DNA of 64,000 bases. Origin: M3 sp045133615. Its GTDB lineage: Bacteria > Bacteroidota > Bacteroidia > Bacteroidales > Muribaculaceae. A program made the translations under genes and the position numbers. Each line of letters begins with the position of its first letter. The stretch's first letter is position 1. The notes beneath the pieces are model-generated. The model was not told where the DNA came from. It saw nothing but the letters and a program-made list of their open reading frames with translations, and searched no databases. Below, in pieces: positions 8,173 to 16,851 of the stretch. Location of the stretch: positions 1 through 64,000 of the forward strand of contig JBGUUQ010000021.1 in NCBI GenBank assembly GCA_045133615.1. Reading direction: 5' to 3'.

Positions 8173-8442
8173 ATGGCACAAGCACAATCAGAAATTCGTT
8201 ACCTCACTCCGCTGTCGGTAGATGTAAAGAAGAAGAAATACTGCCGTTTCAAAAGAAGCGGAATCAAGTATATCGACTACAAAGATCCCGAATTCCTCAA
8301 GAAGTTCCTCAACGAACAAGGTAAGATTCTTCCCCGTCGTATCACCGGTACTTCTCTCAAGTTCCAACGTCGCGTAGCTCAAGCAGTGAAGCGTGCTCGC
8401 CACTTGGCTCTTCTTCCCTATGTAACCGACTTGATGAAATAA
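8173..8442 (+). CDS. rpsR: 30S ribosomal protein S18
   Basis: 89 aa. The core CRFKRSGIKYIDYKDPEFL and the basic RRVAQAVKRARHLALLPY match S18, which pairs with S6 in the small-subunit platform. The order rpsF-rpsR-rplI is conserved across bacteria. Only 3 bases follow the rpsF stop, so translational coupling is likely. Confidence 0.98.
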   Translation: MAQAQSEIRYLTPLSVDVKKKKYCRFKRSGIKYIDYKDPEFLKKFLNEQGKILPRRITGTSLKFQRRVAQAVKRARHLALLPYVTDLMK

Positions 8443-8465
8443 CTTAAAGCTAAGGAGAAATAATT

Positions 8466-8909
8466 ATGAAAATTATACTTAAAGAAGACATTTCCAATCT
8501 TGGTTACAAGGACGATGTAGTAGAAGTAAAGAACGGCTACGGTCGTAACTACCTCATCCCCCAAGGAAAAGCCGTAATTGCAACTCCCTCGGCTCTTAAG
8601 ATTCTTGCTGAAAATCAAAAGCAACGTGCTCACAAGCTCGCTCAAATCAAGGCTGAAGCAGAAGCTCTCGCAGCATCTCTTCAAGGCGTTGCTCTCACTA
8701 TCGGTGCAAAGACCAGCTCTACCGGTACAATCTTCGGCTCGGTTAACAATATCCAAATCGCTGAAGCTCTTGAAAAACTCGGTCACAATGTAGATCGCAA
8801 GGTTATCTACATCAAGGAGTCTGTAAAGGAAGTTGGCAACTATACCGCTACTCTTAAACTCCACAAGGAAGTTTCTGTTGAAATTCCTTTTGAAGTAGTT
8901 TCTGAATAA
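8466..8909 (+). CDS. rplI: 50S ribosomal protein L9
   Basis: 147 aa, full length. The N-terminal rRNA-binding domain has the signature NLGYKDDVVEVKNGYGRNYL; then come the long connecting helix and the C-terminal domain (SSTGTIFGSVNNIQIAEAL). L9 sits at the base of the L1 stalk and helps maintain reading frame. Last gene of the operon, followed by a strong terminator. Confidence 0.98.
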   Translation: MKIILKEDISNLGYKDDVVEVKNGYGRNYLIPQGKAVIATPSALKILAENQKQRAHKLAQIKAEAEALAASLQGVALTIGAKTSSTGTIFGSVNNIQIAEALEKLGHNVDRKVIYIKESVKEVGNYTATLKLHKEVSVEIPFEVVSE

Positions 8910-8930
8910 TAATCGGAAAATTCAATAATG

Positions 8931-8963
8931 AAAGCACTCTGCTACAGCAGGGTGCTTTTTTGT
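8931..8963 (+). terminator. Terminator after rplI
   Basis: AAAGCACTCTG / CAGGGTGCTTT stem with a 6-base loop, running into a T-tract. Confidence 0.85.
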
Positions 8964-9014
8964 TTTACCGGAGGTGGCAATTCGTGGCGTATTGAGAAAA
9001 TTTGTAGATTAATA

Positions 9015-9046
9015 TTGGATTTTGTGCGATAGATTTGCTATCTTAG
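9015..9046 (+). promoter_or_regulatory. Promoter of cardiolipin synthase gene
   Basis: TTG (9015-9017), 21 bases, TATCTTAG (9039-9046), one mismatch to the -7 consensus; 20 bases before the ATG. Confidence 0.5.
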
Positions 9047-9066
9047 CGCAGTTAATCCGATAAATA

Positions 9067-10503
9067 ATGACCTCACTTTCTTTCAGTGTCTCTTGGGTGT
9101 ATTGGCTGTTGATGGTGCTGTATGTGCTCACCATCCTCGGTACTGTTGCCGTTATAATATCGGAGAACCGCAACCCGCTGAAATCGCTTGCATGGGTGAT
9201 GGTGTTGCTGTTAGTGCCATTTGTCGGGCTGATATTGTATATCTTTTTCGGGCGCAGCCTTAAAAATACCCATATGGTGTCGCGAAAAAATAAGCGCAGA
9301 CTCAAAAAACACGAGACGATGCGTCGAGTGGATATGGGGCGGCTGAGTTTGTCGCGTGAAAGTGTGCAGCAGATACGATTGGCCCATTCGATGACGGGGG
9401 CGATATATTATCCGGGGAATAAGGTGGAAATATTCACGTCGGGACGTGAGAAGTTTGAGTCGTTGTTGCGCGATATAGAATCGGCGCAGCGATATATCCA
9501 CATGCAATATTATATCTTCGAGGATGATGAAATCGGACATACGGTGCGGGATATTCTCATCCGTAAAGCCCGCGAGGGTGTAGCGGTGCGTGTGATATAC
9601 GACCATATCGGTTCGATTCATGTAAAGCGACGCTTCTTCCGCGAGATGGAAGAGGCGGGAATCAAAGTGTATCCGTTCTTTCGTGTGACATTCCCTCATT
9701 TTGCCACTCGGGTAAATTGGCGCAATCATAGGAAATTGTGTGTAATCGACGGTCGGGTAGGGTATATCGGAGGTATGAATATTGCCGACAGATATATAAA
9801 AGGTGTTACCTATGGGATATGGCGCGATACGCATATTCGATTAGTGGGACCGGCTGTGAGTGCATTGCAATATACGTTTGCCTACGATTGGAACTTTATG
9901 GGACAGCCGGTGCTTAATGAGGAGACTGTGGCTTATGATTGCGATGATAATGCGGCCGCAGGTATGCAGCTTGTTACGAGTGGACCGATAAGTCAATGGG
10001 GCAATATTGCAATGGTGTTTCTTAAGGCAATTGCCAATGCCAAGCGGTTGGTGTATATCCAGACTCCATATTTCCTGCCGACTGAAAGTCTGCTTAAGGT
10101 GCTGCAAGGTGCTGCGCTTGCCAATGTGGATGTGCGTATCATGATACCGAGTCGTAGCGATTCGGTGATGTTGCGTCGGGCTTCATTCTCATATATTCAG
10201 GAGTGTCTGCGTGCCGGAATCAAAATATATCTGTATGAGGCCGGTATGTTGCATAGCAAGACGGTGATAGTGGATGATGAATTTGTGACCATCGGGTCGA
10301 CTAATTTCGATTTCCGCAGTTTTGAGCATAATTTTGAAAGCAATATGTTTATATACTCTACGGAGGTTAATGCCCACATGCGGGAGATATTTTTTGATGA
10401 CCTTAAAGAGTGTACGAGGGTGAAACTTACGCAATGGCGTCGACGCCCCGCAATGGAGAAGGCGAAGGAATCGATAGTGAGGTTGTTAAGTCCTATTTTG
10501 TAG
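9067..10503 (+). CDS. cls: Cardiolipin synthase (phospholipase D family)
   Basis: 478 aa. Two N-terminal membrane helices (about residues 10-65) are followed by two HKD catalytic motifs: H221-x-K223-x4-D228 in HRKLCVIDG and H396-x-K398-x4-D403 in HSKTVIVDD. This is the ClsA-type layout. The enzyme condenses two phosphatidylglycerol molecules to cardiolipin plus glycerol at the inner membrane, through a phosphohistidine intermediate. Length and spacing are normal for the family. Single-gene unit with its own promoter and no obvious terminator. Confidence 0.94.
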   Translation: MTSLSFSVSWVYWLLMVLYVLTILGTVAVIISENRNPLKSLAWVMVLLLVPFVGLILYIFFGRSLKNTHMVSRKNKRRLKKHETMRRVDMGRLSLSRESVQQIRLAHSMTGAIYYPGNKVEIFTSGREKFESLLRDIESAQRYIHMQYYIFEDDEIGHTVRDILIRKAREGVAVRVIYDHIGSIHVKRRFFREMEEAGIKVYPFFRVTFPHFATRVNWRNHRKLCVIDGRVGYIGGMNIADRYIKGVTYGIWRDTHIRLVGPAVSALQYTFAYDWNFMGQPVLNEETVAYDCDDNAAAGMQLVTSGPISQWGNIAMVFLKAIANAKRLVYIQTPYFLPTESLLKVLQGAALANVDVRIMIPSRSDSVMLRRASFSYIQECLRAGIKIYLYEAGMLHSKTVIVDDEFVTIGSTNFDFRSFEHNFESNMFIYSTEVNAHMREIFFDDLKECTRVKLTQWRRRPAMEKAKESIVRLLSPIL

Positions 10504-10598
10504 CCGTTTGTTCCATTTTGCCCTGTTTTGGCGGAATTAAATTATAATTTCGATGAAAAAAAACGGGGTGTGATGGTGGAAATATAAGAAAAAACAAT

Positions 10599-10606
10599 TA
10601 CATTTG
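10599..10606 (+). promoter_or_regulatory. -7 element of zapB-like/zapA/rny operon
   Basis: TACATTTG, 17 bases before the ATG at 10624, giving a very short leader. Confidence 0.55.
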
Positions 10607-10623
10607 TAAAAATTTGGATATAC

Positions 10624-10917
10624 ATGGCCGGCAATCTACAGCAGACAATTGAGCGTGTAAACAATAAGGCGAAAATTCTTGTCGAAAAATACGCCACATT
10701 GCTCAAGGCAAAGGAGGAAGCCGACATGCGAGTCGAGCAACTTTCGGAGCAGGTAGCGCAGATGAAGAAGACTATTGAAACTCTTCAGTCGCAAGTTGAA
10801 TACTTACGAATTGCCACCACTATCGCACCCGATAGAAAAGATGTAGAACGCAGTCGAGCCATATTGTCCGGATTAGTGCGGGAAATCGACAGATGCATCG
10901 CCGACCTAACCGATTGA
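10624..10917 (+). CDS. ZapB-like coiled-coil protein
   Basis: 97 aa, almost all predicted alpha-helical coiled coil (residues 1-65), rich in Glu, Gln and Lys, with heptad-like spacing. No catalytic motif. It lies 4 bases upstream of zapA in the conserved Bacteroidota order coiled-coil gene-zapA-rny. By position and shape it is a candidate division-ring-associated partner of ZapA, comparable to ZapB. That role is inferred from context; homology to ZapB cannot be shown from the sequence alone. Confidence 0.75.
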   Translation: MAGNLQQTIERVNNKAKILVEKYATLLKAKEEADMRVEQLSEQVAQMKKTIETLQSQVEYLRIATTIAPDRKDVERSRAILSGLVREIDRCIADLTD

Positions 10918-10921
10918 TGCA

Positions 10922-11212
10922 ATGACTGATAAACTGAATATAACTATACGAATAGCCGACTTGGCTCCATTTCCGTTATCGATTAATCGCGCCGACGAGG
11001 AATTGATAAGAAATGCGGAATACAACGTCAATGAATTGTGGCGCAAATGGTGCGGTCGCTTTAAGGATAGATCCCCTCAGGAGGTGATGGGTATGGTGGC
11101 ATTCCAGTTTGCCAAACTCTACTTCTTGATTTCGGCTCAGGCCTCTTCGATGGAAGAGATATTGAGCGACTTTGAGGAAGAATTGGATAAGATTTTACTC
11201 AAAGTCGATTGA
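10922..11212 (+). CDS. zapA: Cell division protein ZapA
   Basis: 96 aa, the usual ZapA length. The N-terminal part (KLNITIRIADLAPFPLSI) is the beta-strand FtsZ-binding head and the C-terminal part is a helical coiled-coil tail. ZapA cross-links FtsZ filaments at the division site. Located between the coiled-coil gene and rny, as is common in Bacteroidota. Confidence 0.88.
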   Translation: MTDKLNITIRIADLAPFPLSINRADEELIRNAEYNVNELWRKWCGRFKDRSPQEVMGMVAFQFAKLYFLISAQASSMEEILSDFEEELDKILLKVD

Positions 11213-11325
11213 ACAATCGCAGAGAGTCAGTTACGACTACTGTCGACAACCATTTAATAGAAAAATTCCTGCACTACCGGTCGTAGAGCCTTTCGTGGCA
11301 TTGCGTCTGATAGTGCATTTTTTAT
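11213..11325 (+). ncRNA. Structured intergenic RNA, possible 6S-like
   Basis: The 147-base gap between zapA and rny contains distant complementary arms: TACGAC (about 11233) with GTCGTA (about 11280), and TGCACTA with TAGTGCA, the second directly followed by six T. The first pairing leaves a large unpaired bulge around a short rod, loosely like 6S RNA; the second forms an intrinsic terminator. In gamma-proteobacteria 6S RNA lies next to zapA, and I recall similar placement in Bacteroidota, but I cannot confirm the family. A simple terminator or attenuator before rny is the main alternative. Confidence 0.38.
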
Positions 11326-11359
11326 AAATAAAAGTTTAATAAACAACAGTAACACAAAA

Positions 11360-12898
11360 ATGACAATATTACCAATTTTAGTAGGGCTATTTGCATTGGC
11401 AGTAGGTATTGTCGGAACGATTGTCATACAACGACGTATGGCATCCAACCGCGCCAAGTTGATAGTTGAAGAAGCTAACCGTGAAGCCGAAGTTATCAAG
11501 AAAAACAAAATTCTCGAAGCTCGAGAGGAGGAGATACAGATAAAAGCCGAGGCAGAGAAGCAGGCCAATTCGCGTCTTGCCAAAGTGCAACAATCGGAAC
11601 AGCGTATCAAACAACGTGAGCAGCAACTCAATCAGCAGCAGGGTGACATAGCTCGCCGTCGTAATGAAATCGACGGCATGAAAGCCAATCTTGATGCTCA
11701 GATGGCCGTAGTGGAATCGAAGCAGGAGGAACTTGACAAGTTGAATCGTGCAGCTCAAACGGCTCTCGAACATATATCGGGATTGTCGTCGGAAGAGGCT
11801 AAAGAAAAATTAATCGAGTCGCTTAAAGATGAGGCAAAAACTGCCGCCGCATCATATATCAACGACATCATGGATGAGGCGAAGATGACTGCCAACAAAG
11901 AAGCTAAGCGAATCGTAGTGCAGTCTATCCAACGTGTGGCAACTGAAACCGCAATAGAAAACTCGGTGACAGTGTTCCATATCGATTCCGATGAAATCAA
12001 AGGTCGCATTATCGGTCGCGAGGGTCGCAACATCCGTGCTCTTGAAGCGGCTACCGGTATTGAAATCATCGTAGACGATACCCCTGAAGCGATTGTGCTT
12101 TCCGGTTTCGACCCCGTGCGTCGTGAGATCGCTCGCCTTGCTTTGCATCAACTTGTGGCTGATGGTCGTATCCATCCTGCCCGCATCGAAGAGGTTGTGG
12201 CAAAAGTGCGCAAGCAGATTGAAGAAGAAATCGTAGAGACCGGTAAGCGTACGGCTATCGATTTGGGTATTCATGGTTTGCACCCCGATTTGATACGTCT
12301 TGTAGGTAAGATGAAATATCGTTCGAGCTACGGACAAAATCTTCTCCAACACTCTCGCGAAACGGCAAATCTTTGTGCCATCATGGCGTCAGAACTTGGA
12401 CTTAATCCCAAGAAGGCCCGTCGTGCCGGCTTGCTCCACGATATAGGTAAAGTGCCCGATGAGGAGCCTGAATTGCCGCACGCACTTCTTGGTATGAAGT
12501 TGGCAGAAAAATATAAGGAAAAACCTGAAATATGCAACGCTATCGGTGCTCACCACGATGAAGTGGAGCAGACCACATTGCTTGCTCCGATAGTGCAGGT
12601 TTGTGATGCTATTTCCGGTGCTCGTCCCGGTGCACGTCGTGAAATAGTGGAAGCTTATATCAAGCGTCTCAACGACCTCGAACAACTTGCATTGTCATAT
12701 CCCGGCGTAATCAAGACTTATGCTATTCAGGCAGGTCGCGAGCTGCGTGTGATTGTCGGTGCTGATAAGATTGACGATGTAGAGACCGAAAAGCTCTCTG
12801 CCGAAATCGCAAAACGCATTCAGGATGAGATGACTTATCCCGGACAAGTGAAAATTACCGTAATTCGCGAAACTCGCGCCGTAAGTTTTGCAAAATAA
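11360..12898 (+). CDS. rny: Ribonuclease Y
   Basis: 512 aa in the standard order: N-terminal membrane helix (residues 2-22), a long coiled coil (about 25-200), a KH RNA-binding domain with IIGREGRNIRALEAATG (about 215-235), and an HD phosphohydrolase domain with LLHDIGK (about 357-363). RNase Y is a membrane-bound endoribonuclease that starts mRNA decay. The metal-binding His-Asp pair is intact. Preceded by a terminator-like structured gap and followed 15 bases on by ricT, whose products act with RNase Y in Bacillus. Confidence 0.96.
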   Translation: MTILPILVGLFALAVGIVGTIVIQRRMASNRAKLIVEEANREAEVIKKNKILEAREEEIQIKAEAEKQANSRLAKVQQSEQRIKQREQQLNQQQGDIARRRNEIDGMKANLDAQMAVVESKQEELDKLNRAAQTALEHISGLSSEEAKEKLIESLKDEAKTAAASYINDIMDEAKMTANKEAKRIVVQSIQRVATETAIENSVTVFHIDSDEIKGRIIGREGRNIRALEAATGIEIIVDDTPEAIVLSGFDPVRREIARLALHQLVADGRIHPARIEEVVAKVRKQIEEEIVETGKRTAIDLGIHGLHPDLIRLVGKMKYRSSYGQNLLQHSRETANLCAIMASELGLNPKKARRAGLLHDIGKVPDEEPELPHALLGMKLAEKYKEKPEICNAIGAHHDEVEQTTLLAPIVQVCDAISGARPGARREIVEAYIKRLNDLEQLALSYPGVIKTYAIQAGRELRVIVGADKIDDVETEKLSAEIAKRIQDEMTYPGQVKITVIRETRAVSFAK

Positions 12899-12913
12899 TA
12901 GATCGCTGTAGGT

Positions 12914-14248
12914 ATGTCAATAGAACAAGACAACAGCAATATTTCCGAGATGTCGCAAGATATGCAGCCGGATTGTTCGTGCAATTGCGGGAAGTGTCGC
13001 TCCGATTGTGAGTGTGAAGCTCCTCGCGGAAAGTTGCATTGCTACAATTGGTTGGCCGACATCCCCGGAGGACATGCCGATTGCGATATTGTGGAGGTGC
13101 AGTTCAAGAATACCCGTAAGGGATTCTACAAGAACAGCAATAATCTGCCGCTCGAAATCGGTGATGTGGTGGCTGTGGAGGCTTCTCCCGGACACGACAT
13201 CGGTACTGTGTCGCTTGTTGGGCAGTTGGTCAAGGTGCAGATGAAGCGCGTCAATTCGCGTCATGATACGGAGTTGAAGCGAGTATTCCGCAAAGCGAAA
13301 CCCAACGACCTCGAAAAGTTTGAAGAGGCAAAGGCCAAAGAGACCGATACGATGATACGTTCGCGCAAAATTGCCGAGGATTTGAAGCTCAATATGAAAA
13401 TCGGCGATGTGGAGTATCAAGGCGATGGAAACAAAGCAATCTTTTATTATATAGCCGATGAGCGTGTAGACTTCCGCCAACTTATCAAGGTGCTTGCCGA
13501 GACGTTCAAGGTGCGTATAGAGATGAAGCAAATCGGTGCCCGTCAGGAAGCCGGTCGCATCGGAGGTATCGGACCGTGTGGACGACCATTGTGTTGCTCA
13601 AGTTGGATGACGAGTTTTGTTTCCGTAGCCACAAGTGCCGCCCGCTATCAGGATATATCGCTCAATCCGCAAAAACTTGCGGGACAATGTGCCAAACTGA
13701 AATGTTGCCTTAACTTTGAGGTGGACTCATATGTGGAAAATGTGAAGCGTATGCCCGGAAAGGACGCTCGCTTGGAAACTCTCGATTCTACATATTATCA
13801 GTTTAAGGTCGATATATTGAAGCGAGAAATCACGTATTCTACCGATAAGTCGGTGCCGGCAAATCTTGTCACCATAAGTGCAGCTCGTGCATTTGAAATC
13901 ATTGAAATGAACAAGCGCGGCGAGAAACCTGAAAAACTCGATGCTGAAGGCTCACGAAAACCGGCTGCGGCTAAAGAGTTTGGCGATATCGTCGGTCAGG
14001 ACGACTTAACACGTTTCGACAAAAAGAAGAAAAAGAAGAAGAAAGGCGGCGGTGGCAATGGAGATAGAAATGCTCAGCAACGACCACGTCAGGAGCAGAA
14101 GCCTCGAAACGAAAACCGTCAGAATCGCGGCGATCGTCAGCAAGGCGGAGGCAACAATGGCGGAAACCGAAAGCCGCGTCCTCAGCAACAGCAGAATAAT
14201 AAGCCTGCGCAACAGAATAATTCACCGAAACAGGATGTTGATGCGTAA
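12914..14248 (+). CDS. ricT: RicT/PSP1 family protein
   Basis: 444 aa. The PSP1 C-terminal domain (about residues 60-290) has the cysteine signatures CGRPLCCSSW and CAKLKCCLNFE, which in Bacillus RicT (YaaT) help hold iron-sulfur clusters of the RicA-RicF-RicT complex that specifies RNase Y cleavage. A second Cys cluster, CSCNCGKCRSDCEC, lies near the N-terminus (about 22-35). The C-terminal 100 residues are a basic, low-complexity K/R/G/Q/N tail, possibly RNA-binding. Position directly after rny fits an RNase Y cofactor role. Start chosen at the ATG 15 bases after rny. Confidence 0.85.
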   Translation: MSIEQDNSNISEMSQDMQPDCSCNCGKCRSDCECEAPRGKLHCYNWLADIPGGHADCDIVEVQFKNTRKGFYKNSNNLPLEIGDVVAVEASPGHDIGTVSLVGQLVKVQMKRVNSRHDTELKRVFRKAKPNDLEKFEEAKAKETDTMIRSRKIAEDLKLNMKIGDVEYQGDGNKAIFYYIADERVDFRQLIKVLAETFKVRIEMKQIGARQEAGRIGGIGPCGRPLCCSSWMTSFVSVATSAARYQDISLNPQKLAGQCAKLKCCLNFEVDSYVENVKRMPGKDARLETLDSTYYQFKVDILKREITYSTDKSVPANLVTISAARAFEIIEMNKRGEKPEKLDAEGSRKPAAAKEFGDIVGQDDLTRFDKKKKKKKKGGGGNGDRNAQQRPRQEQKPRNENRQNRGDRQQGGGNNGGNRKPRPQQQQNNKPAQQNNSPKQDVDA

Positions 14249-14696
14249 ACTTCTGATTATATCATCTATAATATTGTGCTTGGTGGCTTGCGCCCCCGGG
14301 CACAATGATTATAGCGACTTTCGTAATATCAATGCCGAAGGTTGGGCGTATGGAGATACCCTTGTATTTTCGCCTGAATTTGGCGACTCGATAGCGAGAG
14401 GAACTTTATGTTTGGCATTGCGTCATTCAAACAGTTACATTTATAGTAATTTTTGGGTTGAAGTATGCTACGAAGATAATTCGATAAGCAGGACAGATAC
14501 GCTGAATGTGCAACTTGCAGATATTTATGGTCGCTGGTATGGCAGCGGATTCGGTGCTCGTTATCAGGTGGTAGATACCATAGCTTCGGATGTGATATTA
14601 CATAGAGGCAAGCCGGTGAAAGTACGGCATATAATGCGAGTTGATACTCTCCATGGCATAGAGCAAGTAGGGATTAATTTCATCCCATGCAATTAA
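14241..14696 (+). CDS. gldH: GldH-family lipoprotein
   Basis: About 151 aa. Signal peptide MRKLLIISSIILCLVAC with a lipobox (LVAC), then the GldH-like region beginning NDYSDFRNINAEGWAYGD. GldH is needed for gliding in Flavobacterium but is widespread in non-gliding Bacteroidales, where its role is unknown. The start overlaps the ricT 3' end by 8 bases (an ATG two codons earlier, 14235, is possible). The cluster rny-ricT-gldH links it to RNA turnover by position only. Confidence 0.82.
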   Translation: MRKLLIISSIILCLVACAPGHNDYSDFRNINAEGWAYGDTLVFSPEFGDSIARGTLCLALRHSNSYIYSNFWVEVCYEDNSISRTDTLNVQLADIYGRWYGSGFGARYQVVDTIASDVILHRGKPVKVRHIMRVDTLHGIEQVGINFIPCN

Positions 14697-14771
14697 AGCA
14701 TAGTGATACTACAAACTTTACATATGTTTTTGCAATACAATATATATAAGGATAAATTAATTAAAATTAAC

Positions 14772-14808
14772 GGGGGGGGTAAATATCATAAAATTGTCAC
14801 TATCTTTG
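14772..14808 (+). promoter_or_regulatory. Promoter with G8 tract
   Basis: A run of eight G (14772-14779) ends 21 bases before a perfect -7 element TATCTTTG (14801-14808), where a -33 element would lie. The transcript would lead to the secreted protein at 14881 with about a 70-nt leader. Homopolymer length could alter promoter function (see findings). Confidence 0.5.
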
Positions 14809-14880
14809 CTTATTCGGAAGTATGAAAGCGAAAATCTAACATAGTAATGAATCAATATTTACTTACAAAAATTTGATGTT

Positions 14881-15528
14881 ATGAGAAAAATATGTTCTTC
14901 TTTAATATTGCTTTTTGCAATATGTTTAAATTCGTTTTCTCAATCTACGATTAGTTATGGACAGATCAGTTGCTTTTGCCCCCAAACAGGGCAGATGCTT
15001 GGAGGAGAAGGTGCTATTGCGATTACTTTCTATGATGGATATATATCACATCCATTATATGGAAAATTGCAAGCTGCACAACGAAATTATGATGGCTCGA
15101 TTACTTATGTCCCCACGCGATTTGCTGGAACGCCTGCATTGCAATTAAATGCAGTACTGATTTCGTCTGATTTGCAACGATTGGAGGAGCGAATGACATC
15201 AACTATGGGAAATATGAGTTTGAATATGATTAATACATATACCTCGATGGGAGAAGATGGCGGACGAGCAGCTCAACTTCTGCTTGAAGCACAAGTCGCG
15301 TCAAACAGAGGTGATTCAAGTCCTCTTAGTAGTGAATATGGAGGACGTGAATATGGAGAATGCAGATCTTGCGGCGGTACTGGAGTATCTAAAACCCCTA
15401 ATTCCGGAGGTTCGCTTTCTTCATGGGTCGCATATTATAATTCACAAGGAAGTAAATGCCCTTATTGTGGAAGTTATACCAAACATTTTCATGATAAATG
15501 TTCAAGTTGTAATGTTCCCTCCTATTAA
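14881..15528 (+). CDS. Secreted zinc-ribbon-like protein
   Basis: 215 aa. Signal peptide MRKICSSLILLFAICLNSFS, then a domain of unknown function (about 22-150). The C-terminus is Cys-rich with three CxxC pairs: CRSCGGTG (a DnaJ-like knuckle, about 162), CPYCGSYTKHFHDKC and CSSCN. This should bind zinc. The codons look more AT-rich than in the flanking genes, hinting at different ancestry. No family recognised. Preceded by a promoter with a G8 tract and followed by a terminator, so it is monocistronic. Confidence 0.72.
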   Translation: MRKICSSLILLFAICLNSFSQSTISYGQISCFCPQTGQMLGGEGAIAITFYDGYISHPLYGKLQAAQRNYDGSITYVPTRFAGTPALQLNAVLISSDLQRLEERMTSTMGNMSLNMINTYTSMGEDGGRAAQLLLEAQVASNRGDSSPLSSEYGGREYGECRSCGGTGVSKTPNSGGSLSSWVAYYNSQGSKCPYCGSYTKHFHDKCSSCNVPSY

Positions 15529-15553
15529 TATAATTAAGTGCAAAATATTAGTT

Positions 15554-15589
15554 GAAACGTGGTGCTAATTGGCATTACGTTTCTTTTTT
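15554..15589 (+). terminator. Terminator after zinc-ribbon gene
   Basis: GAAACGT / ACGTTTC stem followed by six T. Confidence 0.75.
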
Positions 15590-15633
15590 ATATGTAAACG
15601 GGGGCTGATTTTTCATGCTATCGAAAAAATGCG

Positions 15634-15641
15634 TAATTTTG
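15634..15641 (+). promoter_or_regulatory. -7 element of M24 peptidase operon
   Basis: TAATTTTG, 19 bases before the ATG. The next 13 bases (TGGATAAAGAATT) recur at the start codon. Confidence 0.5.
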
Positions 15642-15660
15642 TGGATAAAGAATTAAGATT

Positions 15661-16845
15661 ATGGATAAAGAATTGTGTCTATTGCAGCCTGAGGAGCAGG
15701 CTCTCAGAATAGCCAAGATAAGAAAGGAAATGCAAAGTCAGTCGCTTGATGCTATCCTCATCGGCGACAATGCCAATATATATTATTTGTCGGGTCGCGT
15801 ATTCAGCGGATATGTCTATGTGCCGGCAGAGGGTGATGTGCTGTATCTGATTCGTCGTCCGGTAGGATTGTCGGGTCATGGTGTGGTCTATGTTCATAAG
15901 CCGGAACTTATTGTCGATGTGCTTTCCGAACGAGGCATGAAGATGCCGACGACGATTGGTTTGGAACTTGATGTGGTGAGTTATTCTGCGATTGCGCGTA
16001 TAGCCAAAGTGTTTGCCGGTGCAACTGTGGCAAATGCATCGCCAATCATGCGTGCCGCCCGTGCCGTAAAGACGGCTGTGGAATTGGCAGCCGTGGCAGA
16101 GTCGGGCGTGAAGCATGAATATGTATATCGCCATATTCCTCAATTATATAGCAATGGAATGACGGATCTTGAGCTGCAAATCGAAATCGAACGTGCGTCG
16201 CGATTGGGCGGATGTCTTGGTCAGTTCCGTATATCGGGCGATTCGATGGAATTGTTTATGGCCAATGTGCTTTGCGGCGACAATGCCGATGCGCCTACAC
16301 CCTACGATTTTGCAATGGGCGGAGCCGGAATAGACCCGTCTCTACCTGTAGGATGCGATGGTACGACAATACGTCCGGGAATGACTGTGATGGTCGATGC
16401 CAATGGAAACTATACAGGCTATATGACCGACATGACGCGAGTATTTACGCTTGGCAAGGTAGATGAGTTGGCGGCAAAAGCGCATGCGTGCTCGATACGT
16501 ATCTGCCATGAATTGTCGGCGATGGGTAAACCCGGAGTGGCAGCAAAGGCTCTCTATGAGCGTGCAGCCGAGATAGCCAAAGAGGAGGAGTTGTCCGACT
16601 TGTTTATGGGGCATAAGCAGCAAGCGGGATTTGTGGGTCACGGAGTGGGAATCGAAATCAACGAGGCTCCGGTGATAGCTCCGCGCAGCAGAGACATTCT
16701 CGCTGAAGGGAATGTGATTGCACTCGAACCAAAATTTGTGATTCCCGGTGTCGGTGCTGTCGGTATCGAGAATACTTATGCTGTGACTGCCGACGGAATG
16801 AAATGCCTGACGAATGCGCCGGAAGAAATGATAAGCCTTGACTGA
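15661..16845 (+). CDS. M24-family aminopeptidase (Xaa-Pro type)
   Basis: 394 aa. N-terminal creatinase-like domain (about 1-155) and C-terminal pita-bread metallopeptidase domain (about 160-390). Five metal ligands can be placed: two Asp in VDANGNYTGYMTDMTR, His in GHGVG, Glu in INEAP and Glu in GIENTY. This is the Xaa-Pro aminopeptidase/dipeptidase branch, which cleaves N-terminal or dipeptide X-Pro bonds in the cytoplasm; exact specificity is not clear. First gene of a unit continuing with the CCA-type enzyme 6 bases later. Confidence 0.88.
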   Translation: MDKELCLLQPEEQALRIAKIRKEMQSQSLDAILIGDNANIYYLSGRVFSGYVYVPAEGDVLYLIRRPVGLSGHGVVYVHKPELIVDVLSERGMKMPTTIGLELDVVSYSAIARIAKVFAGATVANASPIMRAARAVKTAVELAAVAESGVKHEYVYRHIPQLYSNGMTDLELQIEIERASRLGGCLGQFRISGDSMELFMANVLCGDNADAPTPYDFAMGGAGIDPSLPVGCDGTTIRPGMTVMVDANGNYTGYMTDMTRVFTLGKVDELAAKAHACSIRICHELSAMGKPGVAAKALYERAAEIAKEEELSDLFMGHKQQAGFVGHGVGIEINEAPVIAPRSRDILAEGNVIALEPKFVIPGVGAVGIENTYAVTADGMKCLTNAPEEMISLD

Positions 16846-16851
16846 TAGCCA

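Noticed and set aside
11213..11325. Firm 6S RNA call
   Set aside because: Location and rod-like pairing are suggestive only; no diagnostic sequence could be confirmed, so kept at low confidence.
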